NCBI GenBank assembly: GCA_030427925.1
Contig: JAUICJ010000017.1
Coordinates: 1-61,115 of the forward strand
Length of the DNA stretch: 61,115 nt
Direction of reading: 5' to 3'
From: Bacteroidia bacterium
Lineage (GTDB): Bacteria; Bacteroidota; Bacteroidia; Flavobacteriales_D; Sanyastnellaceae
Shown here one piece after another: positions 44,004 through 51,830 of this stretch. Under the pieces are notes generated by a model, which worked only from the letters and a program-made list of their open reading frames with translations, did not search any database and was not told the origin of the DNA. The position numbers and the translations under genes were made by a program. How positions within the stretch are numbered: position 1 is the stretch's first letter; each line of letters begins with the position of its first letter.

Positions 44004-45217
44004 TGTTGCTCTCGATTGCTTACCGGAACATTTGGCGGAATCCCGTGCGGAGTTTGGTGGTCATCGGTTCGATGGTGCTGGGGATTTGGGGCGGCACGTT
44101 CATCGTGGGCTTCTTTTCGGGCATGACCCAGCAGCAGCTGGAGGACATGCTGCGCCAGGAGGTTTCCCATGTCCAAATCCACGGGCAAGGCTTCCTCGAT
44201 CAGTTCGACCCCACGGACACGTTGCACGCCACGGGGGCGCTCACGGCGGCTCTTGCCCTGGACGAGCGGGTGGAGTCGTTCAGTGCCCGACTCGTGGGGG
44301 TGGGCCTGATTGCGAGCGCGCGCCTGACCACAGGCGGGATGGTCGTCGGCATCGACGCGGACGCGGAGTCGGCGGTGACGCAGCTGGGCGATCGGGTGGT
44401 CGAGGGCGATTTGTTCGCGACGGACCGGCCGAACCAGGTCGTCATCGGGACGCGGCTCGCGGAGCGGTTGCACGTGGGGGTGAAGAATAAAATCGTGGTG
44501 ACGTTGCCCAATCGCGAAGGGGAAATGGTGTCGACGGCGTTGCGCGTGGCCGGGATTTACCGGGAGCGGGCGGCCGCGAAGGCGGGGGCGCGGATTTACA
44601 TGCCGGCGCGGGATTTGGCGGGGTTGATGGGGGTGGGGGCGGCGCGCCACGAGGTGGCGGTGTTCGCTCGGGATCTCTCGGTGGTGCAGGGGTTGGCGGC
44701 GGATTACGCGGGGCAGTTCGGGGGGGATTTGGTCCGCCCATGGAACGCGATTTCCCCGGAACTGCGGCTCATCTCCGAATCGTACGACCAATATGTGCTC
44801 ATCATCATCGCGATCATCCTGCTCGCCCTGCTGTTCGGCATCGTGAACACCATGCTCATGGCGGTGCTGGAGCGGACGCGGGAACTGGGCGTGCTCATGG
44901 CGGTGGGGCTGACGCGGGTGAAGGTGTTCTGGATGATCTTGCTGGAGACGGTGATGATCGGTTCCATCGGCGGGCCGCTGGGGCTGCTGGTGGCGTGGGG
45001 GACCATCGAGTGGACGGGGGTGCACGGCATCGACTTGTCGCGGTATGCGGAGAGTTTGGAGGCCTATGGTTTGTCCACCCACGTGTATCCGACCTTGGAC
45101 ACCGGCGGCTACGTGGAAATCCTCATCATGGTGGTGGCGGCTTCGCTCATCGCTGCCTTGTTCCCGGCCTTGCACGCCATTCGCTTGAAACCCATGGACG
45201 CGATCCGTTCTCAATGA
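44000..45217 (+). CDS. FtsX/LolCE-type ABC permease, second
   Basis: 405 residues, same topology as the preceding permease: YRNIWRNPVRSL at the start, a MacB-like periplasmic domain, and LERTRELGVLMAVGLTR after the second membrane segment. The two differ enough to be separate subunits, so a heterodimer is likely. 10 bp separate it from the ATPase gene. Confidence 0.92.
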   Translation: MMLLSIAYRNIWRNPVRSLVVIGSMVLGIWGGTFIVGFFSGMTQQQLEDMLRQEVSHVQIHGQGFLDQFDPTDTLHATGALTAALALDERVESFSARLVGVGLIASARLTTGGMVVGIDADAESAVTQLGDRVVEGDLFATDRPNQVVIGTRLAERLHVGVKNKIVVTLPNREGEMVSTALRVAGIYRERAAAKAGARIYMPARDLAGLMGVGAARHEVAVFARDLSVVQGLAADYAGQFGGDLVRPWNAISPELRLISESYDQYVLIIIAIILLALLFGIVNTMLMAVLERTRELGVLMAVGLTRVKVFWMILLETVMIGSIGGPLGLLVAWGTIEWTGVHGIDLSRYAESLEAYGLSTHVYPTLDTGGYVEILIMVVAASLIAALFPALHAIRLKPMDAIRSQ

Positions 45218-45227
45218 TTTCCTGGAC

Positions 45228-45923
45228 ATGAATTCGAATCAACAACCGGTCATCACGACCCGCGGGATTTCCCGCACTTACCAGCAAGGCCCGGTGGACG
45301 TGCGGGCGGTGGACGGCGTGGATTTGTCCATCCTTCCAGGGGAGTTCACGGCGCTTGTGGGGCCTTCGGGGAGTGGGAAGACGACCTTGCTGAACCTGAT
45401 CGGGGGGCTGGATCGCCCGACCGCAGGCGAGGTCGTGATCGATGGGACGCGATTGAACGACCTCGATGAGAACGCGTTGATCCAATTCCGCTTGCACCAC
45501 ATCGGGTTTGTCTTTCAAGCGTACAACCTGATCCCGGTGCTGTCGGCGGCGGAAAACATCGAGTTCATCATGTTGCTCCAAAAGGCTTCCGCGAAGGAGC
45601 GCCGAACGCGGACCCAGCAATTGCTGAAGGATGTGGGCTTGGAAAAGCTGGGGCACGCGCGCCCCACGCAGCTGTCGGGAGGGCAGCAACAGCGCGTGGC
45701 GGTGGCGCGGGCGTTGGCGAGCAAGCCGGCGTTCGTGTTGGCCGACGAGCCGACAGCGAACTTGGACAGCCACACGGCGGAGAGCTTGTTGGATGTGATG
45801 GAGCAGTTGAACCGGGACGAAGGCATGACCTTCGTCTTTTCGACGCACGATCCGCGGGTGATTGCGCGCGCTCGCCGGGTGGTCACCTTGGTGGACGGCC
45901 GCATCGACTCGGACGAAGCATGA
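45228..45923 (+). CDS. LolD/MacB-type ABC transporter ATPase
   Basis: 231 residues. Walker A GPSGSGKT at about 46, Q-loop FVFQAYNLIPVLSA, signature LSGGQQQRVAVARAL, Walker B FVLADEPTANLDS, switch His in STHDPRV. These exact forms are diagnostic of the LolD/MacB/FtsE branch that powers mechanotransmission rather than classical import. It is the fourth gene of the operon and overlaps the next by ATGA. Confidence 0.94.
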   Translation: MNSNQQPVITTRGISRTYQQGPVDVRAVDGVDLSILPGEFTALVGPSGSGKTTLLNLIGGLDRPTAGEVVIDGTRLNDLDENALIQFRLHHIGFVFQAYNLIPVLSAAENIEFIMLLQKASAKERRTRTQQLLKDVGLEKLGHARPTQLSGGQQQRVAVARALASKPAFVLADEPTANLDSHTAESLLDVMEQLNRDEGMTFVFSTHDPRVIARARRVVTLVDGRIDSDEA

Positions 45924-47110
45924 TGCGCACGGGGTTTCTGATTGTGCTGTTGGGCTTTGCATCGTTCGTGCAGGCCCAGCAATTGGAGTTGAGCGGTTTT
46001 TGGAAGGCGATGCCGTCGCGGACCACCATTCCATTCCTCTTGGACGAACCGATGTCACAGGCGTATTTGCACCAGCGCACGAACCTGAAGTGGCGGAGTG
46101 CGGACCGGGCGTGGACCGTTCGGTTGGAGGCGCGCACGCGGGTGTTTTTCGGAAGCCAAGTGGAACAAACCGCGGGGTTTTTCGAAGGCCTGTCCGCTGA
46201 TGCAGGTGTGTGGGACGGGAGTTGGAACTGGTGGGAGGCGGCCGACGAGAGGGGGGTGGGGAACACGCTCATCGACCGGGCCTTGGTGTCGTATCGGCGG
46301 AATCGCCTTCGCGTGGACCTCGGACGGCAGCGCATCAACTGGGGAAGGCACGCGGTTTGGAATCCGAACGACGTTTTCAATGCGTACAACTTTTTCGATT
46401 TCGATTACGCGGAGCGACCGGGGACGGATGCGCTTCGGGTGCGATGGAGCGTGGGAGAAAACGGGATGAACGAAGTGGATGTGGCTGCTCGCCCGGGCAC
46501 GCCGGAGCGCGCGCCGCTGGTGGCGGGGTTGTTCCGCTGGAATGTGCGCGGGGTCGATGGCCAAATCCTGTCCGCCTACCTCGAAGACACCTACGCAGTG
46601 GGCGGCGCCTTCAGCGCGGGCTGGGGGCCGTTGAGCCTCAAGGCCGAAGCCACGCATTTCGGAGCGGCTGCGGCGTGGGGCGATTCGGCGATTTGGAGCG
46701 GAACGATCGGCCTCGATGCGACGTGGGGTGAAGGGGCCTTCGCGCAGTTGGCGGTCTTGCGCACGCCCGGACTGGGCGGCTCGGCCTTGCTCGGTCTCTC
46801 CGCGGGAGGCCAAACCACGCAGCAGCCCTGGTCCCTCCTCCCATTCACCCGCACGTACATGACGCAACTGACCTTGCCTGCCACCGAGCGACTCCGGATG
46901 GGCGGGGCGCTGCTTTGGGCCCCCAACGACGACGTCCTCATCGCGATGCCGAGCGTGGTCTTCGACGCGGCACGGAACCTTACGGCGTCCCTCATTGTTC
47001 AACATGTGAGGGCGCGTCCGCCATTTGGACCGGACGCTTCGATGGAGACGCTCACGACGGCGGCTTTTCTCAGTTTGCAGTGGAACTTTCGCGTCCGCAA
47101 CCTCTTGTGA
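45920..47110 (+). CDS. Predicted outer-membrane beta-barrel protein
   Basis: 396 residues: signal peptide MMRTGFLIVLLGFASFVQAQ, then alternating amphipathic strands. RLRVDLGRQRINWGRHAVWNPNDVFNAYNFFDFDYAERPGTDALRVR is a conserved landmark of an alginate-export / DUF1302-like barrel family, and the C-terminus ends in aromatic-rich LSLQWNFRVRNLL. Together with the four upstream genes this suggests an outer-membrane component of the same exporter. The barrel assignment is from pattern alone. No known substrate. Confidence 0.72.
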   Translation: MMRTGFLIVLLGFASFVQAQQLELSGFWKAMPSRTTIPFLLDEPMSQAYLHQRTNLKWRSADRAWTVRLEARTRVFFGSQVEQTAGFFEGLSADAGVWDGSWNWWEAADERGVGNTLIDRALVSYRRNRLRVDLGRQRINWGRHAVWNPNDVFNAYNFFDFDYAERPGTDALRVRWSVGENGMNEVDVAARPGTPERAPLVAGLFRWNVRGVDGQILSAYLEDTYAVGGAFSAGWGPLSLKAEATHFGAAAAWGDSAIWSGTIGLDATWGEGAFAQLAVLRTPGLGGSALLGLSAGGQTTQQPWSLLPFTRTYMTQLTLPATERLRMGGALLWAPNDDVLIAMPSVVFDAARNLTASLIVQHVRARPPFGPDASMETLTTAAFLSLQWNFRVRNLL

Positions 47111-47163
47111 CCAAGATTCGCTGCTTTGCTTGTAAATTGCATGTGCAAGAAGAATTGAATCCC

Positions 47164-49257
47164 ATGTTATACCGCCTCCTCAGCGCTTCCCTGTTCAGCG
47201 CATGTGCCTTCGGCTCCCTTTTCGCCCAAAGCACGGATTCCATTCACTATTGTGGTTCATCGGAAGCGCTGGAACGCTTGTTGCAAGAGCGGCCGGAAAC
47301 GCGGTTGCACTTGGAGCGCGATGAGGCCCGGTTGGAGGCCGAAACCCAAGCGTTCAGCGATGTGAATCGGGACGAACTGGTCGTCATTCCTGTGGTCTTT
47401 CACATCATCCACGACAACGGGGTAGAGAACATCTCGGACGAGCAAGTGTACAGTGCACTGGAAGTTGCCAACCGGGATTTCCGATTGCTCAATACGGACG
47501 CGAACACCATCGTCGATGAGTTTGCGGGCATTGCTTCGGACATCGAGATCGAGTTTCGTTTGGCACAACGGGACCCGGATGGGAATTGCCATTCGGGCAT
47601 CAATCGGATTGTCAGTGATTTGACCTATGACGGTTCGAATGCGGTGAAGGACCTCATTCAGTGGCCGCGCAACCAATACATGAACGTGTGGGTCGTCAAT
47701 TACGCCAACGGAGCCGCGGGCTACACGTACCTGCCGGGCTCGGTTTCAGGCTTCCAAAACGCAGACATCGACGGCATCGTGCTCAAGCACGACTACACCG
47801 GCGACATCGGCACGAGCAACACGTACCGGTCGCGCACGCTGACCCACGAGGCAGGTCACTGGATGAACTTGCGGCACACCTGGGGCAATGGGAATGAACC
47901 CGGTTTGGACAGCAACTGCGATCAAGACGACAACGTGGACGACACGCCGCTCACGATGGGGTGGGTCACGTGCAACTTGAACGGTTCCTCGTGCAATTCC
48001 TTGGATAACGTCCAGAACTACATGGATTACAGCTACTGCGGCCGCATGTTCACGGAAGGCCAGCGGACGCGGATGCGGGCGGCGATGTACAGCAACACCG
48101 CCCAGCGGAACCAGCTTTGGACACCGGGCAACCTTGCTGCAACGGGAACCGATGGGGTGGACGTCTTGTGTTCCGTGACCTTCGATGCGGATCGCCGGAC
48201 GATTTGTGCAGGAGACAGCGTGCAGTTCACGGATTTGAGCTTCCACGGCGTGAATGCGTGGGAATGGGATTTCGGCGACGGGAGCCCCGTGAGCACGGAG
48301 GAGAGTCCGTGGCACACTTTCGAGCAGCCCGGGTTTTACACGGTGAAGTTGACGGCGAGCAACAACAACGAAACGGCAGAAGGCAGCCAAACCGATTTCA
48401 TCCATGTTTTGGAGGACAATGCCATGGACCTGCCCTTGACGGAAGGGTTTGAATCGGGGTCGGTGCCCGCGGCGGATTGGTTTGTGTTGGACGAAACCGC
48501 CGATGGGGTCACGTGGTCCATCACGTCAACCACGGCACTCACGGGTGATTATTGCCTGAAAATGAATAACTTCGCGGTTCAATCGGCGCAAGCCACGGAC
48601 CAATTGATTTCCTCGACCATGGACATGAGCGGGGCGACGGAAATCCACATCACTTACAGCTGGGCGTACGCCTACCGCGGCCAAGATCCGGATGAGGACG
48701 ACACGGACGACCGGCTCAAAGTCTACGCGTCGGCGGATTGTGGCAAAACCTGGTCCTTGCGGCGCATGCACCGCGGGTTCACGGACCTGCCTTCGGCGGA
48801 TCCCCATCCGTTTCCGTTCGTCCCAGTCGGTCCTGAGGAGTGGAGCACGTATACGTTGGTGTTGCCGTATGAGCAGTTTTTGACGGAGAATTTCCGGTTG
48901 ATGTTTGAATTCGAGAGCCGGTTGGGCAACAATTTGTACCTCGATGACATCAACATCCAAGCGGTGGGGGTCAATGACGTCGCGGACTGGACGGAAGCGG
49001 GTCAATTGCCGTTGCAGCTGTTCCCGAATCCCACAGCGGGCACCACGACGTGCACGTTCCGAACCGTGAAGGAGCACGATGCGTTGGTGGTGGTGCGGGA
49101 TTTGGTCGGTCGGGAAGTGGCGCGGCCTCTAGACGGCCGGTTGCCAATGGGAAACCAACAACTGGAACTGGACGTCCAAGGATGGGCGCCAGGGGCTTAC
49201 TTGGTCTCGGTGGTTCTCGATGGGGTGCCGAGCACGGCTCGCTTGCTCGTCGAGTGA
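47164..49257 (+). CDS. Secreted M43-type metalloprotease with PKD and T9SS tail
   Basis: 697 residues from ATG 47164 (MLYRLLSASLFSACAFGSLFAQ). The catalytic domain has HEAGHWMNLRH at about 228-238, a Met-turn in NYMDYSYC, and paired Cys; this is the pappalysin (M43) class, which often processes or degrades extracellular proteins. A PKD domain is seen at about 345-420 (WEWDFGDGSP, FEQPGFYTVKLTA). A jelly-roll-like segment follows (about 430-610), then LFPNPTAG and the terminal sorting domain. No transcription terminator separates it from the converging gene. Confidence 0.9.
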   Translation: MLYRLLSASLFSACAFGSLFAQSTDSIHYCGSSEALERLLQERPETRLHLERDEARLEAETQAFSDVNRDELVVIPVVFHIIHDNGVENISDEQVYSALEVANRDFRLLNTDANTIVDEFAGIASDIEIEFRLAQRDPDGNCHSGINRIVSDLTYDGSNAVKDLIQWPRNQYMNVWVVNYANGAAGYTYLPGSVSGFQNADIDGIVLKHDYTGDIGTSNTYRSRTLTHEAGHWMNLRHTWGNGNEPGLDSNCDQDDNVDDTPLTMGWVTCNLNGSSCNSLDNVQNYMDYSYCGRMFTEGQRTRMRAAMYSNTAQRNQLWTPGNLAATGTDGVDVLCSVTFDADRRTICAGDSVQFTDLSFHGVNAWEWDFGDGSPVSTEESPWHTFEQPGFYTVKLTASNNNETAEGSQTDFIHVLEDNAMDLPLTEGFESGSVPAADWFVLDETADGVTWSITSTTALTGDYCLKMNNFAVQSAQATDQLISSTMDMSGATEIHITYSWAYAYRGQDPDEDDTDDRLKVYASADCGKTWSLRRMHRGFTDLPSADPHPFPFVPVGPEEWSTYTLVLPYEQFLTENFRLMFEFESRLGNNLYLDDINIQAVGVNDVADWTEAGQLPLQLFPNPTAGTTTCTFRTVKEHDALVVVRDLVGREVARPLDGRLPMGNQQLELDVQGWAPGAYLVSVVLDGVPSTARLLVE

Positions 49258-50181
49258 TCAGCGATTCAACGGCGCAACGCACAGAATCGATGCGCCGGTA
49301 TTGAGGGGCTGATTGACGCGCGCTGCGGGCAATTCACCTCCGACGATGCTGAAGATTTGGCCTTTAGGGTCCTCGGTCCAAATCGCTGCAGAACTGCCCC
49401 AAAAGTCAAACAATCCATCATCCGATGAACGGAATCCCCCGGGAACCAAGTTCATCCCTGAGGCATTCGATCCGTCCCAATCCCCACTTTTCAGCGAGGA
49501 GGCATTCGGATGTTCGTTCAACAAGGCGTTCCAATCTTCCAAACGGCTGACGTGCCAACCTTCGGGGCACATGCCCCCGTGTTCGCGGGTCGTTGCCGCC
49601 CAACCGTTGTATAACAGACCGGCCATGTCCACGTGGTTTCGGACGTTGTCGTAGACACTCCAAGCCGGCGACGAGGTGGATTTCCAAGCGGCATCTTCCC
49701 GCAACTCCTCGAGTTTCGTGCCATCGGCGTAAGCAAGGGCCCGAAGGGGCTCTGCGAACCAGCACTTCCCTCCAGCGGCTACGGTGGCGTAATTCGTGCC
49801 TTGATGATGCAGCGGGTCTCCGCACGTACGGAACACCGCAGGAGCCTCCCTTTCAGGGGTCACAGGCGACAACTCGGAGGCCGAATAGCCCGATTCTCCT
49901 TCGAGCACCCGCACCACAAGCAGTTCGACTGCGGCGTTGAGCGCCCGGCAATCAGCGATTTCGTAAGAACGGTTTTCCCTGGTTTCTCGCGTCATGTAAT
50001 CCGAGCGAACAAATTCTTCTCCCAAGGCGAATTTCAAATCCCGAACTTGCTGAATGAGGCGGTTGCAGCTGTTCTGCTCGAACACTTTGTCGCTGGTTCG
50101 TTCAACGTTTTGAGCAGACAAATCGGTCGCCATTCCGACCACCGCAAGCATGATAAAAAGGATAAATCTCGGTCCAAGCAT
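49258..50181 (-). CDS. FISUMP-domain exported protein
   Basis: 307 residues from ATG 50181 (signal-like MLGPRFILFIMLAVVGMATDLSAQ). The start is supported by a -7 box 5 nt upstream. The C-terminal half matches the Fibrobacter succinogenes major paralogous domain: CWFAEPLRALAY, GLLYNGWAA, GMCPEGWHVSRLEDWNALL, and a terminal ASILCVAPL. Such domains are extracellular and of unknown function. Its stop codon directly abuts the stop of the M43 gene (TGA|TCA). Confidence 0.82.
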   Translation of the reverse strand: MLGPRFILFIMLAVVGMATDLSAQNVERTSDKVFEQNSCNRLIQQVRDLKFALGEEFVRSDYMTRETRENRSYEIADCRALNAAVELLVVRVLEGESGYSASELSPVTPEREAPAVFRTCGDPLHHQGTNYATVAAGGKCWFAEPLRALAYADGTKLEELREDAAWKSTSSPAWSVYDNVRNHVDMAGLLYNGWAATTREHGGMCPEGWHVSRLEDWNALLNEHPNASSLKSGDWDGSNASGMNLVPGGFRSSDDGLFDFWGSSAAIWTEDPKGQIFSIVGGELPAARVNQPLNTGASILCVAPLNR

Positions 50182-50186
50182 AAGAT

Positions 50187-50194
50187 TAAAGATA
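50187..50194 (-). promoter_or_regulatory. -7 box TATCTTTA of the FISUMP gene
   Basis: One mismatch (last base) to TAnnTTTG on the minus strand; spacer ATCTT, then the ATG. Confidence 0.55.
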
Positions 50195-50246
50195 CGACGA
50201 ATGGAGGACTCGGTCGTATCATTCGGTTTTTTTATGAGCCGAAACA

Positions 50247-50276
50247 ACAACGCCCGCTTCGAAAGGCGGGCGTTGT
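50247..50276 (-). terminator. Hairpin terminator of the secreted-protein pair
   Basis: ACAACGCCCGC pairs perfectly with GCGGGCGTTGT around an 8-nt loop, 70 bp after the stop of the gene at 50347. A short T-rich stretch follows on the minus strand. Confidence 0.7.
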
Positions 50277-50346
50277 GTTAGGATGGAAGGACATCAAAAA
50301 AGCCGAGTCTGGCAAGTCATCGGTCGTTTTGATTCGGGGGTGTTCG

Positions 50347-50775
50347 TCATTCTTTCGAACCGAGCAGGATGGTCACGCAGCCTTCGTGCAGGATGGCCGA
50401 ATCCGATTCCGGAACGTACACGTGCACCATCAACTGCTGCGATTTTTCCACGCGGAAGTCGACGTGGTTGCGTCCGCCCGCCTTCGCGCTGTTGAACAGC
50501 ACCTTGCCTTTTGCGTCGCGGACTTCGAATTGGACTTCACCGAGCACGGGGTGGCTGCACACGAGCAACCGGTAATCCATTCCTGCAAGGAAGGTGAGGG
50601 TCAACTCGGCCTCGTCACCCGGGATGAGGACGGCGCTGTTGTAGTTGTCGTTTTGGACGTACCCTTCGAGTTCCGTCAGGCAGTTCTTTTTCGTAAAGGA
50701 GCGGCACTGGGCGGAGGCGTCAAACGTGGCCACCAGGCCCAAGGCCAAAACGAGGAGGGGGGCGTAAAATTTCAT
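50347..50775 (-). CDS. Small secreted protein of unknown function
   Basis: 142 residues from ATG 50775; the signal peptide ends DASAQ. A beta-rich mature part has two Cys near the start (CRSFTKKNCL) and two further on, with LPGDEAELTLTFLAGMDYRLLVC-type strands. It resembles a small C2-like or pre-peptidase fold. It follows the lipoprotein gene by 17 bp and is presumably cotranscribed. No homologue with a known role is recognised. Confidence 0.72.
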   Translation of the reverse strand: MKFYAPLLVLALGLVATFDASAQCRSFTKKNCLTELEGYVQNDNYNSAVLIPGDEAELTLTFLAGMDYRLLVCSHPVLGEVQFEVRDAKGKVLFNSAKAGGRNHVDFRVEKSQQLMVHVYVPESDSAILHEGCVTILLGSKE

Positions 50776-50792
50776 GATGGGGAGTTTGACGA

Positions 50793-51716
50793 TCATTGGA
50801 TGCAAAATGTCCGGACTTCGGCCACAGCCGCAGCGATGGCAGCCACCGTCGCATCGTCCGCGGTGTATTCATCGCCACCTCCGAGGACGTACGTGTTCTC
50901 GCCTTCTTGGGTGACGTTTCCTGCTGCTTCGGTCATGGTGACCCCGGCGTAGGCCGCTTCGATGGCCTCCATGCGGCCCAGCAAGGCGGTCAATTGCGGC
51001 GTGGCTTCGTAGCTGCGGCACAACCGCATGACGTCATCGAGGGTCATCTTTTGTTCTGCAATGCGCGCCTTCAATTCGACCGGGGCCTCGTCCAGGTGCT
51101 GCGTTGCGAGGTACATGCCTTCGACCCAACCGGCGGCCACGAGGAGTCCAGCGAGGTCTTCCGTCCCGTTCGACTTCAGCCGCTCGTTGAGGTCGTAGAA
51201 CGTCTCCGAGACGATGCGGATGAGCGCCTTGCGGTCTCCGCGGTTGGCCTCAGCATCCTTCAACACATCGTCCGTGATGACGTCGCTGATGCCAAGTTGC
51301 GCGCTCAGGTCTTTGATGACGTTCAAGTATTCCAAGCTGGCCGCGTTCTCTTCAAAGATGGTGGAGTAGGACAAATCCGCTCCGTACACGCCGAGGTTGA
51401 TGGCCTGCCGATCGCTCGTGTTGTATCGCGCACCAGCCGACGGAGCGTTGCACGCTGCCGCATCAAAGGTCGCTCCACTGCGGTGGATGAGCTTGGCCAT
51501 CTCCACCGGGGACGGAGCGGCGTGGAAAATCTTCTTCAGCGTGCCCGTCCGCGAGGTCACCGACATGCCGTCGGCATCGTGCTGGGGTTGGGCGGTTTCC
51601 GCGGCGGGCGTTTCAGCCGGCGCATCGGAATCGGAACAGCCGTTGGCTCCGAAGAGCACCAAGGCGACCAAGGCGGGGGCCAAAGCTGCGAGTTTGAGGG
51701 TCTTGCGCGTTTTCAT
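50793..51716 (-). CDS. Lipoprotein of unknown function
   Basis: 307 residues. The signal peptide ends FGANGC with the lipidated Cys at about 27, followed by an acidic Pro/Ala/Thr linker (about 30-55). The rest is a largely helical domain with SPVEMAKLIHRSGATF, RQAINLGVYGADLSY and SLEYLNVIKDLSAQLGI. I recall similar Bacteroidetes lipoproteins of no known role. It lies just upstream of the small secreted protein. Confidence 0.75.
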   Translation of the reverse strand: MKTRKTLKLAALAPALVALVLFGANGCSDSDAPAETPAAETAQPQHDADGMSVTSRTGTLKKIFHAAPSPVEMAKLIHRSGATFDAAACNAPSAGARYNTSDRQAINLGVYGADLSYSTIFEENAASLEYLNVIKDLSAQLGISDVITDDVLKDAEANRGDRKALIRIVSETFYDLNERLKSNGTEDLAGLLVAAGWVEGMYLATQHLDEAPVELKARIAEQKMTLDDVMRLCRSYEATPQLTALLGRMEAIEAAYAGVTMTEAAGNVTQEGENTYVLGGGDEYTADDATVAAIAAAVAEVRTFCIQ

Positions 51717-51830
51717 GGATCTGAGTTGTGCCGCTCAAAATGCGACGTCTCCTCATGGATACGGATGCGAGCCCAAAAAGTTCCAAACAGGCAGTCGTTC
51801 AGGATTATTTCTTTGTCAAATCGCTGAATA

